64,000 nt of DNA from Aricia agestis (GCF_905147365.1 NC_056427.1:4283001-4347000), one strand, 5' to 3'; numbered from the stretch's first letter, positions 1-11,467 are shown. Notes: generated by a model not told the origin, from the sequence alone. Made by a program: numbers and translations.

Positions 1-1
1 T

Positions 2-199
2 TATGCGGCAGCCGGCTGCCACTTGGGGATTGATGGGTTAAGACTTAATAAGAGTATTGCCAAAGCCGAAGATTCTTTAGAGGAAAGAAATGGTAAGCTG
101 GCAGCTCAAAAAGCCATTATTGCAAGAAACGAAGGTTCTCTTCTTCAGAGGAAACTGGAAGGAGACGAGAGGTTAGATGGTGATGTGAGATTTCTTTAA
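2..199 (+). other. open frame entering from the left edge, unrecognised
   Basis: A frame open from the window edge to TAA at 197-199 gives about 65 residues with no ATG needed inside the window. It is rich in Glu, Lys, Ala and Leu (for example AKAEDSLEERNGKL, LLQRKLEGDERLDGD) and looks coiled-coil-like. It is less AT-rich than its surroundings. No family recognised. It lies in the intron of the kirre-like gene on the opposite strand, so it may be the tail of a transposon ORF or a chance frame. Confidence 0.2.
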
Positions 200-787
200 A
201 AGATATCAGAGAGGAAGATTAATACAAAGGTAAAGATTAGTTTACTTCTCTAGAGAAAAGTGGAAGAAAAGGGTATTTCCAATAGGGATGATGACAAGGT
301 CAAAGATAACCTGATTTTTTTAATAAAATAAAGACATAGCGAAAAAAAATAAGTATTTCCAAAATTTCAGCTTCATAACTTATGTATTTTTTTTTTTGTT
401 ATGAGCCTTCAGTTTTAATAAAATGCCTTAATTTTTGTATACCATTCGATAAGTTATGCAATTCATAAAAAAAATCTTATAAAACTACTTTCATAAACGC
501 AATATTTAACATAGCTATCGAACAAACTACCTAAGCGTGACGTCACAGTTAGGTCACAGTTAGGTATATCTTGGAGAGTTTTTAAGCTATCTAAGTCATT
601 TTTTCACCGATATTCAAATTTTTTAATGGTCCTTCACTTACCAACAAGAAAAAAAAAAATTCGTCATGCCTATTGGTGAAATGGTTACGCTTCTATATTA
701 TAGAGGTAGGTTAGGTTATGTCTTCGATAATATTGGTACATTTTCTTGAAAGAGACAAGTAGCTATGGGTCGTACTTTAGTACTTAC

Positions 788-868
788 CGTTAAGTCCAGA
801 GCTGACTTGGCACTGGTATCTGCCATCGTCTTCTAAGGCCACGTCTCTTATGTCCAAGGAGTAGTCAC
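788..868 (-). CDS. kirre/rst-like: kirre/roughest-like, exon for second half of Ig domain 1
   Basis: 81-nt exon with acceptor TTCTTTCAG (AG 870-869) and consensus donor G|GTAAGTA (787 downward), phase 1 at both ends. It completes the glycine codon of the previous exon and reads DYSLDIRDVALEDDGRY, then QCQVSSGLNG. This contains the D-x-G-x-Y-x-C signature with the second Ig cysteine, closing the disulfide begun in the exon at 7733-7583. The remaining Ig domains, transmembrane segment and tail lie beyond the left edge. Confidence 0.9.
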
Positions 869-908
869 CTGAAAGAACGAAACAGCTGTTATACACGAGA
901 CAATACAT

Positions 909-1088
909 ATTTACTAATATTATAAATGCGAAAGTGAGTCTGTCTGTCTGTCTGTCAAATTTGATGAAAAGTATGGTGATACTTTGAGTCCCGGGAAAGG
1001 ACATAGGATACTTTTTATCCCGGAAAAATGTACAGTTCCCGCGCGATAAACGATTTTTGACGCAACGGAGTTGCGGGCATCATTTAGT
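909..1088 (+). mobile_element. non-autonomous Helitron (family 1)
   Basis: Begins ACTAATATTATAAATGCGAA, carries a GTCTGTCTGTC run, then GAGTCCCGGGAAAGGACATA, and ends with hairpin CGCAACGGAGTTGCG followed by CATTTAG (CTAG decayed). It lies only about 40 bp upstream of exon 868-788. Confidence 0.7.
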
Positions 1089-1096
1089 ATTAATGT

Positions 1097-1336
1097 ATAT
1101 TTATAACGAGCTTTTGCCCGCGGCTTCGCTCGCGTTAAGAAGTATTATTATATACAAAATTTATCCCCTATTTTAACCCCTTGGAGGTAAAATTGATCAA
1201 AATCCTTTCTTAGTGGATGCCTATGTCATATCATTTACCTGCATGCCAAATTTCAGCCTGATCGGTCCAGTGGTTTGTGCTGTGCGTTGATAGATCACCA
1301 TGTCAGTCAGTCACCATTGAGTTTTATATATATAGA
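1097..1336 (-). mobile_element. Lep1-like Helitron fragment (GCTTTTGCCCGCGGCTTCGC type)
   Basis: Shares CGAGCTTTTGCCCGCGGCTT, CCTGCATGCCAAATTTCAGC and a TATATATATAGA end with the copy at 62862-63103. A GC-rich hairpin-like end and a TATATA tail are typical of lepidopteran non-autonomous Helitrons; the class assignment is by resemblance. Confidence 0.55.
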
Positions 1337-1471
1337 CTAGATAATGCCCGCGACTCCGTTGTGCCGAAATTAGTTTATCGTGCGGGAACCGTACATTTTT
1401 CCAGGATAAAAGTATCCTATGTCCTTTTCAGGGACTTAAAGTATCTCCTTATCAAATTTCTACTCAATTAA
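1337..1471 (-). mobile_element. Helitron family 1, truncated
   Basis: CTAG end at 1337, then GCCCGCGACTCCGTTGTGCC, GTACATTTTTCCAGGATAAA and CTTAAAGTATCTCC; lost beyond about 1471. It directly abuts the preceding element. Confidence 0.65.
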
Positions 1472-1984
1472 TTGTGTTTCGTGAAAGAATCTAGCTTGGT
1501 TTTAGGCCTGGGAAACCGTGCATTTTAAAGTCATAAAATATGTAAATTCCATAATATGCCAAAATGTACTATCATGAATAACAAACATTGGCGAAACAAA
1601 ATACAAATCCTTTCGGCCTAAATTCAACCTTAATTATATTATAATAAGATTCGAAACCGTTTACCAGTTCGCGAATGTACTAAGTCTTGTAATCACTTGT
1701 TTAAAATTCGACCTTGTTGTTATGAATTTAAGATTCAAAATTACGAATTCTCGAATGTACACTGAAGAAGAAAACTTAAGGTACAGTCGCGCGGTAAATC
1801 CCTCATCGAGCGCGTAATGTACAGTCGTCTTCAATTGTGCTTCCGAAATTTATGTCTGCCTACGTGCGTTAAGCCTGTGATACACATACGAAGGAACTGG
1901 CATTTTTGCAGTTGGTAAACGAAAGTTTAGGTCATATTTTTAAGCTTCGATGTAAATGGAGGGATGTGTGTCTATCTTTCTGTC

Positions 1985-2205
1985 TTAAGAGGGCGACTAA
2001 CCCCAAAAATCAAACATCGTCCTTCTCTCTTCACACTCACGCCCGTCTTTCATATGCCAGGTGAAAAAGAACGACGCGAATTCATCGCCAAATTAGTTTT
2101 TTCTCAATAACTCGATAAATATGCAACATTTTAAAAATCCGCTAGAGTCGATCTCTCAATGATAGAATTTTATACAATGTGTTAAAATATTTACTTAGTT
2201 CAATG
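1985..2205 (+). repeat. dispersed repeat, inverted partner at 16126-16330
   Basis: Contains GGCGACTAACCCCAAAAATC, CACACTCACGCCCGTCTTTC and ATGCCAGGTGAAAAAGAACG, which recur reverse-complemented at 16126-16330. Class not recognised. Confidence 0.6.
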
Positions 2206-2554
2206 CACGGTTGTGGCAATAAATTAAAAATTTGTGAAAATTAGATGCATATTTGTGATTCTTTTCTATCGAGAAAATTTTAAGATATCGTGTTTTTGCT
2301 CAGATCGAATTCTTGGAAATATAATGTAGTATCTAATTATAGAAAATGAAACAATTCGGGGCTTATTTTCAAGTATAAAAATGAATTATAAAATCGACAC
2401 TTTAGGGTAAGTTGCCCCCTTAAAACAATGACATTGCTAGCTTGTGTCAAACATTAAAATTGTTAGCTGTCAGTTTAAGATTTAGGGCCTGTTTCACCAC
2501 TTCCTGATAAGTGTCGAAGAGGCTTTCCACCGCTTTCCCGAGCGTTAGAAGACG

Positions 2555-2718
2555 ATGCCACAAAACCTTTGATTGCGCATGTCCAAAATCCAAATCATGT
2601 CATGTCTTGGCAACGCCAACTGTATACGACTTGACCGTAATCAAATATAAGCAACTTGTTGGTGCGGTTGCCATGGCATGACATAATTTGTACATGCGCA
2701 ATAAAAGGTTTTGCAAGC
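2555..2718. mobile_element. MITE with long imperfect inverted repeats
   Basis: The left arm has CAAAACCTTTGATTGCGCAT and the right arm ATGCGCAATAAAAGGTTTTG; the centres hold CATGTCATG and CATGGCATGACA. No transposase. Ends approximate. A fragment of the GGGCCTGTTTCACC MITE lies just left (2486-2530). Confidence 0.6.
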
Positions 2719-3120
2719 GCCAAAAATAGAGACAATTGGCTGTCGCCACCGAGTTGAGAGTACCGACTATATAATAATAATATGATATTTACTTCTATTT
2801 CTTTCGAACAAGATGCAAAATGCAAAAGCATTGTTTGGGGCTCTTACGTTTCATAGATTCGGGTGTTTCCGTGATTACGACAATTAGCGAAGATTTTCAT
2901 GCGCATTATTAATTTGGGAGTACTGTACTACATTTTTTCACACTGAATCTCCCGCGTCGTAACGTTACGAAATCACACATTTTTCACTAGTCTGTGAATC
3001 AGTGGCGTTAGATCATTCACCTATTACGTATGCTCTAATTTTGGAGTATAATTTATAACTGTATATTCAAGTGCTTTTTATACTGTTAGTTTATTATATG
3101 ACTACATATTTTGTATTGCA

Positions 3121-3448
3121 TTTTTTTTTAATGAAATAAGGGGGCAAACGAGCAAACGGGTCACCTGGTGGAAAGCAACTTCCGTCGCCCATGGACACTC
3201 GCATCATCAGAAGAGCTGCATGTGCGTTGCCGGCCTTTTAAGAGGGAATAGGGTAATAGGGGAGGGTAGGGAAGGGAAGGGAATAGGGGAGGGTAGGAAA
3301 GGGAATAGGGTAGGGGATTGGGCCTCCGGTAAACTCACTCACTCGGCGAAACACAGCGCAAGCGCTGTTTCACGCCGGTTTTCTGTGAGAACGTGGTATT
3401 TATCCGCTCGAGCCGGCCCATTCCTGCCGAAGCATGGCTCTCCCACGT
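3121..3448 (-). mobile_element. poly(A) SINE with LINE-like 3' tail (copy 1)
   Basis: Minus-strand copy. Head GTGGGAGAGCCATGCTTCGG, middle CCGGCGTGAAACAGCGCTTG, a purine/pyrimidine-biased variable run (GGGAGGGTAGGGAAGGG), then tail GTTGCTTTCCACCAGGTGAC, CTCGTTTGCCCCCTTATTTC and poly(A). No coding capacity; small frames inside it are chance. Confidence 0.8.
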
Positions 3449-3536
3449 ATATATTTACCTTTAATATACCTTTTGGTAAGGCCAAAAGGTATATTATAGC
3501 TTCAAACCAATTTTGGTGACTACGGGAAACGGATTA

Positions 3537-3755
3537 CACTAATATCATAAATTCGAAAGTGTGTCTGTCTGTCTGTCTATCTGTCTTTCGGTCTGTTACT
3601 TCTTTACGGTTAAAACGCTGAACCGATTTTGATGAAATTTGGTAAGGGGATATTTTGAGCCCAGAAAAGGATAATATGGGATATATCCCGGAAAAATGTA
3701 CGGTGCCTGTGCGATAAAAGAATTTTGCCGCAACGGAGTAGCGGGAATCATCTAG
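3537..3755 (+). mobile_element. Helitron family 1
   Basis: ACTAATATCATAAATTCGAA start, GTCTGTCTGTC run, hairpin region CGCAACGGAGTAGCG and CATCTAG terminus. Confidence 0.7.
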
Positions 3756-3770
3756 TTAATTAGTAGTATA

Positions 3771-3900
3771 AGGGCCTGTTTCAAAACTTCCTGATAAGGC
3801 TATCCACCAATTAACTTGACAGATCAAGTACAGAGAATCTGTCAAAAAGTTGTGAATAGCCTATTAGGCACTTTATCAGAAAGTGGTAAAACAGGCCTTA
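3771..3900. mobile_element. MITE, GGGCCTGTTTCACC family (copy 1)
   Basis: Terminal inverted repeats AGGGCCTGTTTCAAAACTTC and its counterpart AAGTGGTAAAACAGGCCTT; internal half palindrome around GATAAGGCTATCC. Also at 31598-31745, 35820-35960, 60476-60598 and partially at 2486-2530. Confidence 0.8.
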
Positions 3901-4480
3901 AGTAAAAATATTATGTAAATTGGCTGATAAACTCTTTTGACAATTATTGACAAAATATACTTTCGAAATAGCCCAAAAAATGGCGGTTAAGTGCTTTTGA
4001 CAATTACTAAATTCCATTAAAGCACATTATATTTTACAGCTGAGTTTTTCGCATTATAAATACAAGATGAAATTTCGTTAGGTCGTCGGGGGAAATAAAA
4101 TGTTTAATATTAAATCATACGCAGCCTATTTTAATGTACCGAAAGCAATTTTGGAGGGTTATATCGCTTATGAATATTTGGATACTTTGAATATTGAATG
4201 CCTAGAGCTTATAGCTTGTTTATCGTGGGTTCGATTCTCGCGAAAACCAACAAAAATGATGACTAGATGACCCGGTGAACTTTGCACTTTTCTACTAATT
4301 AAAAGTTTCCTTTGACTTCCACAAATGTTTCAAGACTAAAATTTGCCAAATCGGTTCAGCCGTTCTTAAGTATTCATGAGACTAAAAAAATTTGAATTTG
4401 TTAGGTATGTCGATCGACGGAAAGATAAATATAATGATATTTATCTTTCCATACCATCAATAAATTCATACTAATATTAT

Positions 4481-4700
4481 AAAATATTATAATATTCATA
4501 CTAATAAGAAAGTGTGTCTTTCTGTCTCGCTGTTACCTCTTCACGTCCAAACAACTGGACACATTTTGATTAAATTTGGTATGGAGATACTTTAGGTCTC
4601 GGGAAAGTACATAATATAATACTTTTGGAATTACATAATATGATAATTTTTTATCCTGGAAAATGTACTTTTAAATCCTGGTTTTCGCGCAATTCCAAAT
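4481..4700 (+). mobile_element. decayed Helitron family 1
   Basis: CATACTAATAAGAAAGTGTG, CTGTTACCTCTTCACG and GGTATGGAGATACTTTAGG match the family; small duplications and loss of the 3' hairpin. Confidence 0.5.
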
Positions 4701-4748
4701 CTATTCAATGTATTAATTAAATGTATCTCATATTTAAATAATTATGAG

Positions 4749-4992
4749 CAGTGCCGTAAATAGGGCGGTGCCACCGGTGCCCAGGCACAGGGCGTAGACT
4801 CTGGGGGGCGCAAGAATGGCCGGACCAGGGAGGACTTTTATTATTTTTTCGGTTTGCTCCCAATAAGTTCCCGCTGCGCCCTAGAGATGTTGCCCAATGT
4901 AGTAAAAAAATATCCACAGCCGAACATATAACCTCCTACTTTTTTGAAATCGGTTAAAAGACAGGGCGCGTAAAAGGCTACTTACGGCACTG
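4749..4992. mobile_element. hAT-type MITE with near-perfect 8-bp target duplication
   Basis: Ends CAGTGCCGTAA and TTACGGCACTG, the usual CAG...CTG hAT termini, flanked by ATTATGAG (4741-4748) and ATTATGTG (4993-5000), an 8-bp duplication with one mismatch. No transposase remnant. Confidence 0.75.
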
Positions 4993-5293
4993 ATTATGTG
5001 TAGTGATGTATAGCATACTTTTGTAGCATCAATACAACTCATTGAGTACACTTTAAGGCCAAAAAAATGAAAACCCAAAACACTGCCACTATCAGTTTTG
5101 AACAAACAATAATAAAACGCGCCAAGTTGAGTTATTCTTAAAACAATTGAAGCCAATGTGTGGTTGGATATGCGCCGTTTAAATTTATATAACCATGGTC
5201 CCTATTACCAGAATATAAGGTTTACTATGGTAAACACACAGGGGTATAATAATTCAGAATGCTTTTTACGTAACCGTAATATTGAAAACGCGT

Positions 5294-5391
5294 ACAGTCA
5301 GGTAAACAAATAAAGTAAGTAATACTTTAGTCTGTGTATGAGTTCCTTGTATACAGTTCACTGTAAAAATAGCAGCGCAGAAAGAAAGACC
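5294..5391. repeat. fragment of CAGGGTGTAACA palindromic MITE
   Basis: AGTAATACTTTAGTCTGTGT, GTTCCTTGTATACAGTTCAC and AATAGCAGCGC correspond to one arm of the element at 17386-17644. Confidence 0.5.
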
Positions 5392-5399
5392 ATGTTTAA

Positions 5400-6700
5400 T
5401 ATGTGTATGACGTGTTTAAAGCTTATAAGGCCTCAGGGAAAACTGGCGAGAATGTGGAAATGTTTCCGTGAAATAGAGATGATAATAGCCAAAGTCATTT
5501 CCAATAAAAATTTAGAAGCAAAAAAACTATCCTTAATATACGAAGTATTTGATACCTATACTTTAAATATTATAATATATTATAACTGCTTCTTTTGTGT
5601 CTTTTGCGACATTTGAAATTTCCAGTATCGATATACATATTGTTTGCATTTTTACGTATCTGACTGTACGTTTCAAATAAAACACGGGGCGTAATTCACC
5701 TAAATATCTGTACACGTATGTGCCAAATAACGTGAAAAAGACGAACAAATGAGCGCGGGGCGCAAATTTTGTTTACATTGAACTTTATGCGCAAAGAGAT
5801 ACATTTTGGTGCTTAATTTAAGTTGATTTTATTACCTTTTGTACTTTAAACTCCTCCTGTTATAAACATTTATTGCGGAAATCTTAAGTTCTTCAAATAA
5901 ACGATTCCCCTTCTGACGATTACTCATTATAACATTAAACATATTTTCTTTAAAAAAAACTCAAACTGGAGGTTTTGGCGCTTACGTCATTTGACCTTTC
6001 CGTTATGATAACTACCACTAACTGACACACTAAAAGTCACTTTTACGTGCATTTAACTTTACAATATAATATTATTATGATTTATATAATTTATGCAAGA
6101 ATTTGTCCAAAAAATATTCGGTTACATGAAATATTCGCAATAGTTTGGCATATTTTAGCTTTGTCCTCGCCTACGTGAAATATAACAATAGAAAAAAAAA
6201 TTCTTTGGTAATTAAAGTCATAAGTTGTACCCATAACCTATTTCTTTTTCTATTTCAAAAAAGCGGTCAAGTTTTTAGCTACTAGATTATGTTTTGAAAG
6301 TGGTGATGAAAACTTTTTGTTGCTAATGTTAATCTCTATTTTTGCTGTATAATATTTTTAAATATGTTCTTTTTTGTTCTTAGTATCTATTTTTTGCTTA
6401 CTCTTTTAGTGGTCAAAAACAATTTTACTTGTATAAAGCACGACCAAATGGTGATTTCAATTTTTTTTTCTTATTTTCCCCTCTTTATTTTTGTATGTTG
6501 TGTCACGCACACCATAAAATAGCACAATATTATTTTCCAAGCACTTAAAATAAGTGCACATGTACGAAAACATAGCACACAGAAACATATGGCCCATAAT
6601 ATAGTATGTTGATATACGCGTGGGAACAGATCACGACTGGCCTCTTTAAAGGGTTAAATATAACCGCCTCCTTTTTAGAAGTCGGTTTAAAGAGGAAAAC
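5400..6700. other. intronic stretch without recognised features
   Basis: AT-rich intron 2 sequence of the kirre-like gene. I see no exon, RNA gene or clear repeat boundary. Confidence 0.4.
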
Positions 6701-6701
6701 G

Positions 6702-6902
6702 AATATTATAAATTAGAAAGTGCGCCTTTTGTCTGTTACCTACCCCTATATGCTTAAGCCACTGTACTGGTTTTTATGAAATTTGGTGTGGACATACTTT
6801 GAGTTCCATGAAAGGACATAGAATGCATTTTATAGAGGACAAATTTACGGTTCCCGCAGGATAAACGTATTTTGACGCAACGGAGTTGTAGGCGTCAACT
6901 AG
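6702..6902 (+). mobile_element. Helitron family 1
   Basis: ATATTATAAATTAGAAAGTG start, CTGTTACCTACCCC, hairpin CGCAACGGAGTTGTAGGCG and CAACTAG end. Confidence 0.65.
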
Positions 6903-7140
6903 TTACTAATGATGGAAGGGAATATTTTTTTTAAATCTTATTACCTTAAGAATGACTTACCCTTAAAGTAGTTCACGAGTTTCTAAGAATAGTCATTTAT
7001 CAACTCTTGTAGACTAACGTTGTAGACGAATTGTCATTAACAGTAGCAAATAACAGAAATAAAAAGTATGTCTGACCGTAGTATAGTTTTCAAGCGAATG
7101 AATCGATTTTGATCTATTTTTCCGGGAAAATATAATATTA

Positions 7141-7279
7141 CTAGTTGACGCCCGCAACTTTCCCGGGACTCAAAGTATCTCTGTACCAAATTTCAGCCTA
7201 ATCGGTTCAGCCGTTTATGCGTGAAGAGGTGACAGACAGACAGACAGACACACTTTAGCATTTATAATATTAGTATGGA
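7141..7279 (-). mobile_element. internally deleted Helitron family 1
   Basis: CTAGTTGACGCCCGCAACTT at one end and ATAATATTAGTATGGA (reverse TCCATAC) at the other; about 60 bp of the middle is missing. Confidence 0.7.
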
Positions 7280-7379
7280 TAAAGACATGTGACATTAAAC
7301 AGTATAATCACTTGAAGCATACTTAAATAAATTTTCTAAAATTCTATTCGTACTTCACAAAAAGAGGGTAAAGGGATAA

Positions 7380-7580
7380 AAATGGTGATGGTGAAAATTG
7401 TGATAATGATGATGATGACAACTTTCCTTTAAATTATATTCGTGACTCGCAATGATAATAATTAATGAAGAATGATAAAAACGGTGATGAAGATTGTGAT
7501 GATGAAATCCAAACTTCACAAGCTACAATAATGATGATAATGATGGGGGATAAAAATTGTGATAATGATGAAGATGTCGT
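7380..7580. repeat. GAT/GATGAT low-complexity tract
   Basis: Recurring GATGATGATGA and GATAATGATG words immediately downstream (transcript sense) of the exon 7733-7583 donor. Simple-sequence origin. Confidence 0.5.
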
Positions 7581-7582
7581 AC

Positions 7583-7733
7583 CTTCCTCGTCGCTCCCAA
7601 TCATGGTATACCGCTCGTATCCGCTGAGGTTCCTGTGGGTTCCCAGCCCGAAGTCGTCCTTCGTCCACTGGAGAGCACCAACTTTGTTCTCCACACGACA
7701 AGGGAGTGTCACACGAGAACCCACTATCGCACT
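7583..7733 (-). CDS. kirre/rst-like: kirre/roughest-like, exon for first half of Ig domain 1
   Basis: 151-nt exon, acceptor TTCACAG (AG 7735-7734) and donor AAG|GTACGA (GT 7582-7581); it enters in phase 0 and leaves in phase 1. It encodes 50 residues: SAIVGSRVTLPCRV with the first Ig cysteine, then LQWTKDDFGLG with the conserved tryptophan of strand C, then the highly conserved HRNLSGYERY and GSDEE. It follows the signal-peptide exon across a 13.65-kb intron and precedes the exon at 868-788 across 6.71 kb. A MITE lies about 40 bp upstream of the acceptor and a GAT-rich low-complexity tract lies just past the donor. Strong family match from memory; the paralogue is undecided. Confidence 0.92.
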
Positions 7734-7774
7734 CTGTGAAGAGAAAAGAATATTTTAAGTCGTGTTTACACATA

Positions 7775-7950
7775 ATGCTTTGTTCAAACTTCAAACCTTC
7801 GCGACCAAGCGTCTGCGAAGCGGGAGCATCAAGTTGTCAAAATATGGTTTTAAAAAAGAAGTCTAGTTATGTAGTACTTCAAAACACACATTTGACAACT
7901 AGACGCTCCCGCTTCGCAGTCGCTTGATCGCGTAGGTTTGAACAAAGCAT
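7775..7950. mobile_element. MITE next to a kirre-like splice acceptor
   Basis: Inverted ends ATGCTTTGTTCAAAC and GTTTGAACAAAGCAT; inner arms GCGAAGCGGGAGC and GCTCCCGCTTCGC. The element ends about 40 bp upstream of the acceptor of exon 7733-7583. Confidence 0.75.
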
Positions 7951-7988
7951 AAAAATGTACGTAAATATAAAGAATCATTAAATATAAA

Positions 7989-8180
7989 CTAGTTGACGCC
8001 CGCAACTCCGTGGCGCCAAAATTCGTTTATCACGTGAGAACCGAACATTTTTCCGAGATAAAAAGTATCGTTCTTTCCTGGGACTCGAAGTATCCCCATG
8101 CTAAATTTCATCAAAATTAGCTCAGCAGTTCGAGCGTGAAGAGGCAACAGACAGATAGATTTTCGCATTTATAATATTGT
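7989..8180 (-). mobile_element. Helitron family 1
   Basis: CTAGTTGACGCCCGCAACTC, CGTTTATCACGTGAGAACCG, GTATCCCCATGCTAAATTTC and CGCATTTATAATATTG. Its far end is replaced by the TIR element starting about 8181. Confidence 0.7.
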
Positions 8181-8813
8181 AGTAGGGGAGGTCGCGCTCA
8201 TTTTAAAAAGTAATTTCATACCGAGCGAAAATCGTAACAATAATACTATTCTATTAATACATAAGAGTTTTGATCGTCAGCTACTGCAGTATGGGTGGAA
8301 TAAAAATTGAGAGTATCTCAAAGTTGTTGTTGGGAATCGTATTGAATTGTCATTAAAAAGATCCCAATTCGCACCCAATAAAGGTCAAATTATCTAGATT
8401 ATACACGTTTAGGTTTGGTAGGTGCTATTTTAGTTTTAGTATATAACAACAGGTGGCGCTTTTAAAGTAAAATAATTATATCAATTTTGTACAGTATGAA
8501 ATTACTTTATATTTTAATTTTTTTAACATAGTTCAGTAACGCGACTGACGTTAAATCCCTCGTCTGCGATACGGCTGACGGTGCATTTTTGGTTAAGCAT
8601 GACCTCAAAATCATCCATAAAATTTTCATTCGGTATAAAATCACTTTCCGCAATTATTTTTTTTACACCTTTGAAATACTCTCAGTTAACATCCCACCAC
8701 GGGTGCGGCGACTGACGCTGATTATATTGATTGATAAATATTAAGCTACCGCTGGACAAAAATTTGGTCGGTATGAAATGACTTAGCAAACGATAGCACT
8801 ACCTCCCCTACTA
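8181..8813. mobile_element. TIR element, about 0.63 kb, non-autonomous
   Basis: Ends AGTAGGGGAGGT and ACCTCCCCTACT; subterminal arms share TCATACCG and CGGTATGA. No transposase frame inside. Confidence 0.6.
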
Positions 8814-8884
8814 TTGGGTATGGTTTATTCAAATTTATATTTGTATAATTATATGCCATTTTCAAATATAAAATAAAATATTCG

Positions 8885-9205
8885 ACATAGTAATTTTATG
8901 AAATAAGTTTTTTCACAGACAAATTAGTCCAAAAAATAGCCTATGATCCTTCACGTGGTCTACTTCATATCTGTGCCAAATAACAGAAAAATTGCTCCAG
9001 TAGTTCGTGAAATCACTTTCAAATAATTTCCCTCGTTTTTTCCACATTTTTCTCTATTTCTTGGCTCCTACTAATCTTAGCGTGATAAAATATAGCCTAT
9101 AGCCTTCCTCGATAAATGAGCTATCTAACACTGAATTAATTTTTCAAATCGGACCAGTAGTTCCTGAGATTAGCGCGTTCAAACAAACTCTTCCGCTTTA
9201 TAATA
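8885..9205 (-). mobile_element. Lep1-like Helitron family 2, truncated
   Basis: Shares ATAGCCTATGATCCTTCACG, TTGCTCCAGTAGTTCG, GTGATAAAATATAGCC and GACCAGTAGTTCCTGAGA with the copies at 57151-57708 and, reversed, 11664-12021. Confidence 0.6.
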
Positions 9206-9573
9206 AATAATAAATCGTTTTTTACTTGTAGCTTACTTAGACTTCGTAAGCTTAGACTAAGTCTGATGATTTTATACTCTACACTAAAGTTGACACTTTC
9301 ATGTTGGCTCAAAATATTCGCACGTGTATAACAGTTATAACTCGTATCGTTTCAGTTGTTTAAAATCGTGCATTCACTAGTATTGCAGGTGTCTACAAAA
9401 GCCATTCATGCCACGAAATATTTTTAAACTTTTGTCCGGTAAAAATATTCTGAAAACGGTAAATTTTTTTTAGAATATTTTTATAGCTCTATAAATATAC
9501 AGGTACTACAACAAAATTTTATGAATAGTTTCCGTTTTTACAGAAATTGAAAGAAACAGTTTTAATGAAAGAA

Positions 9574-9778
9574 CTAGATGACGCTTGCAAATCCCTTGCG
9601 CCATAATTCGTTTATAGCGCAGAAACCGTACATTTTTCCGGGATAAAAATATCCTATGTCCTTTCCGGGGCTCAAAAAATTTCCATACTTTTCAGTCAAA
9701 TCGGTTCAGCGGCTTAAACGTGAAGAGGTAACAGACAGACATACATACACACTTTCGCATTTATAATATTATTATGGA
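9574..9778 (-). mobile_element. Helitron family 1
   Basis: CTAGATGACGCTTGCAAATC to TTATAATATTATTATGGA, full length for the family. Confidence 0.75.
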
Positions 9779-10134
9779 TTAAGAGATGAACACATAATAT
9801 GACAGTAATAAATAACTGATTTGAGAAAAAATGTAAAAAAAACAACAAGTTGTCTCAATTTTCTAATGTCAATAAAAAAATTAACAGGCAAAACCGCGTA
9901 AGTCACGAAGAAAAAATAATACTTGTATCACGAAAAAGTACCGTATATTTTTATCACATAGCCAGGAAACAGTGGTGTTAATTTGGAACTCTAATTTTAG
10001 AACCATCACCGACAATTGTTGAAACTTCAATAGAACTATTTATAGAGGGGGACAAAAAGTTGACAGTCCACGTCCAGAAGGCAGAAGTAAAAAAATTTTT
10101 ATTAGTTATATTATATATTATGAAATCCATATAG

Positions 10135-10309
10135 ACTACTTAATAGTTCGAGTATTTATGCTTAAACTGCTGGACCGATTTTGCAAAAATTTGGTAAGGA
10201 GATACTTTGAGTCCCGGGAAAGGGCATAGGATACATTTTAATCCGGAAAAATGTACGGCTACCCGCGATATGTGAATTTTGTTGCAACGGAGTTGCGGGC
10301 GTCATCTAG
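10135..10309 (+). mobile_element. Helitron family 1
   Basis: GATACTTTGAGTCCCGGGAA, hairpin TGCAACGGAGTTGCGGGC and CATCTAG end; the 5' part is diverged. Confidence 0.65.
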
Positions 10310-10773
10310 TAATTAATATTGCCAGTCATTTATTTAGCGTATTCGCTGAATACAAAATTGCGGCCAACACCAGTAAAATAAAAATAACTTAAATTTTAAC
10401 CTAAAACAAAAGAAAAATAAACCTGTAGGTCACTTTTAAGCGTAATTTTTTTTGTCGCAATGTATAGATTTAATTAAAAAAACGCCATAGTTTAAATTTA
10501 GTTATAGTTTCATAAAACTGCAAGCGGAACGCAGGAATTCACTGTTTTTATTACAGTTTTTAAAAGTTACAACGTTTTTACGGTGTATTGGGTTGAAAAA
10601 ATATATTTTAATTGGATTAAAAAAATATCCGCCGGCCACTTTCAATTAATTTCATAGCCGGCGGCGCTGAAATAGACAATCTGTTATATTACGTCCAATT
10701 AAGGAAATTATTTTAACGTAAATTCCGTACAATTTACGTTAAAATCGTACACGATCTTTATAAAATACTTGCC

Positions 10774-11467
10774 TTAAGAGCCAGTCCACACGGCGCTGCT
10801 GTTGCGTTGTTTTACGAATCTGCGCGCTGCGTCGTCGCAACGCACACATGACCGACAGCAGGCCCCGAGACGAAGCAGAAGGGGGAGTTGACGTTAAGAG
10901 GAAACGCTAACACTGTTTTTCCATACAAACGTATTCCCCAATTTACTTCCTGGACAATGCGTCTAGACAAATGATTTTTTATACAATATTGGGATCTGTT
11001 AAACCCATGCATCTACGTTCCATTTTTTCTAAATTTCCTAATAAATAAAAAAATATGACCCTTCAAAAATCGCAAAAAGTGAATGCCACGTACCTCGCCA
11101 ATCCACTGACCATAAAACAAATTATTTGAAAGATCTTTAAGATAAAATAAAAACGTAGAGGCATATACTCATTCTTCCTGAAGATATTAAAAAAACTAAT
11201 AATTAGATAGGCTCTATTTTGAAGGAGGAATCAGAGGACTACGTTACCTCGATTTACTGTATCTGTCTCTATCACAATACACGTGCCGCGCAGGGTGAAG
11301 CGTGATGGCAATAGTTTCTTCGTTTAAATTCTACTGTACCCGCCTTAAGACTGCTTCGTAATAACGCTGCGATGGCGCAGCGCCCGTGTGGCCGGCTATG
11401 CGTCAAAATATTTGCGTTACGAGTCTTACGACGACGCAACGCAACGCGTCGTGTGGACTGGCTCTAA
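10774..11467. mobile_element. TIR element, about 0.69 kb, non-autonomous
   Basis: Ends TTAAGAGCCAGTCCACACGG and GTGTGGACTGGCTCTAA; inner arms rich in GCGTTGCG-type words. Interior has no convincing ORF. Confidence 0.65.

Noticed and set aside
7465..7927. Plus-strand frames and the alternative minus frame over exon 7733-7583
   Set aside because: Only the frame with the Ig signature agrees with splice phases of both neighbouring exons.
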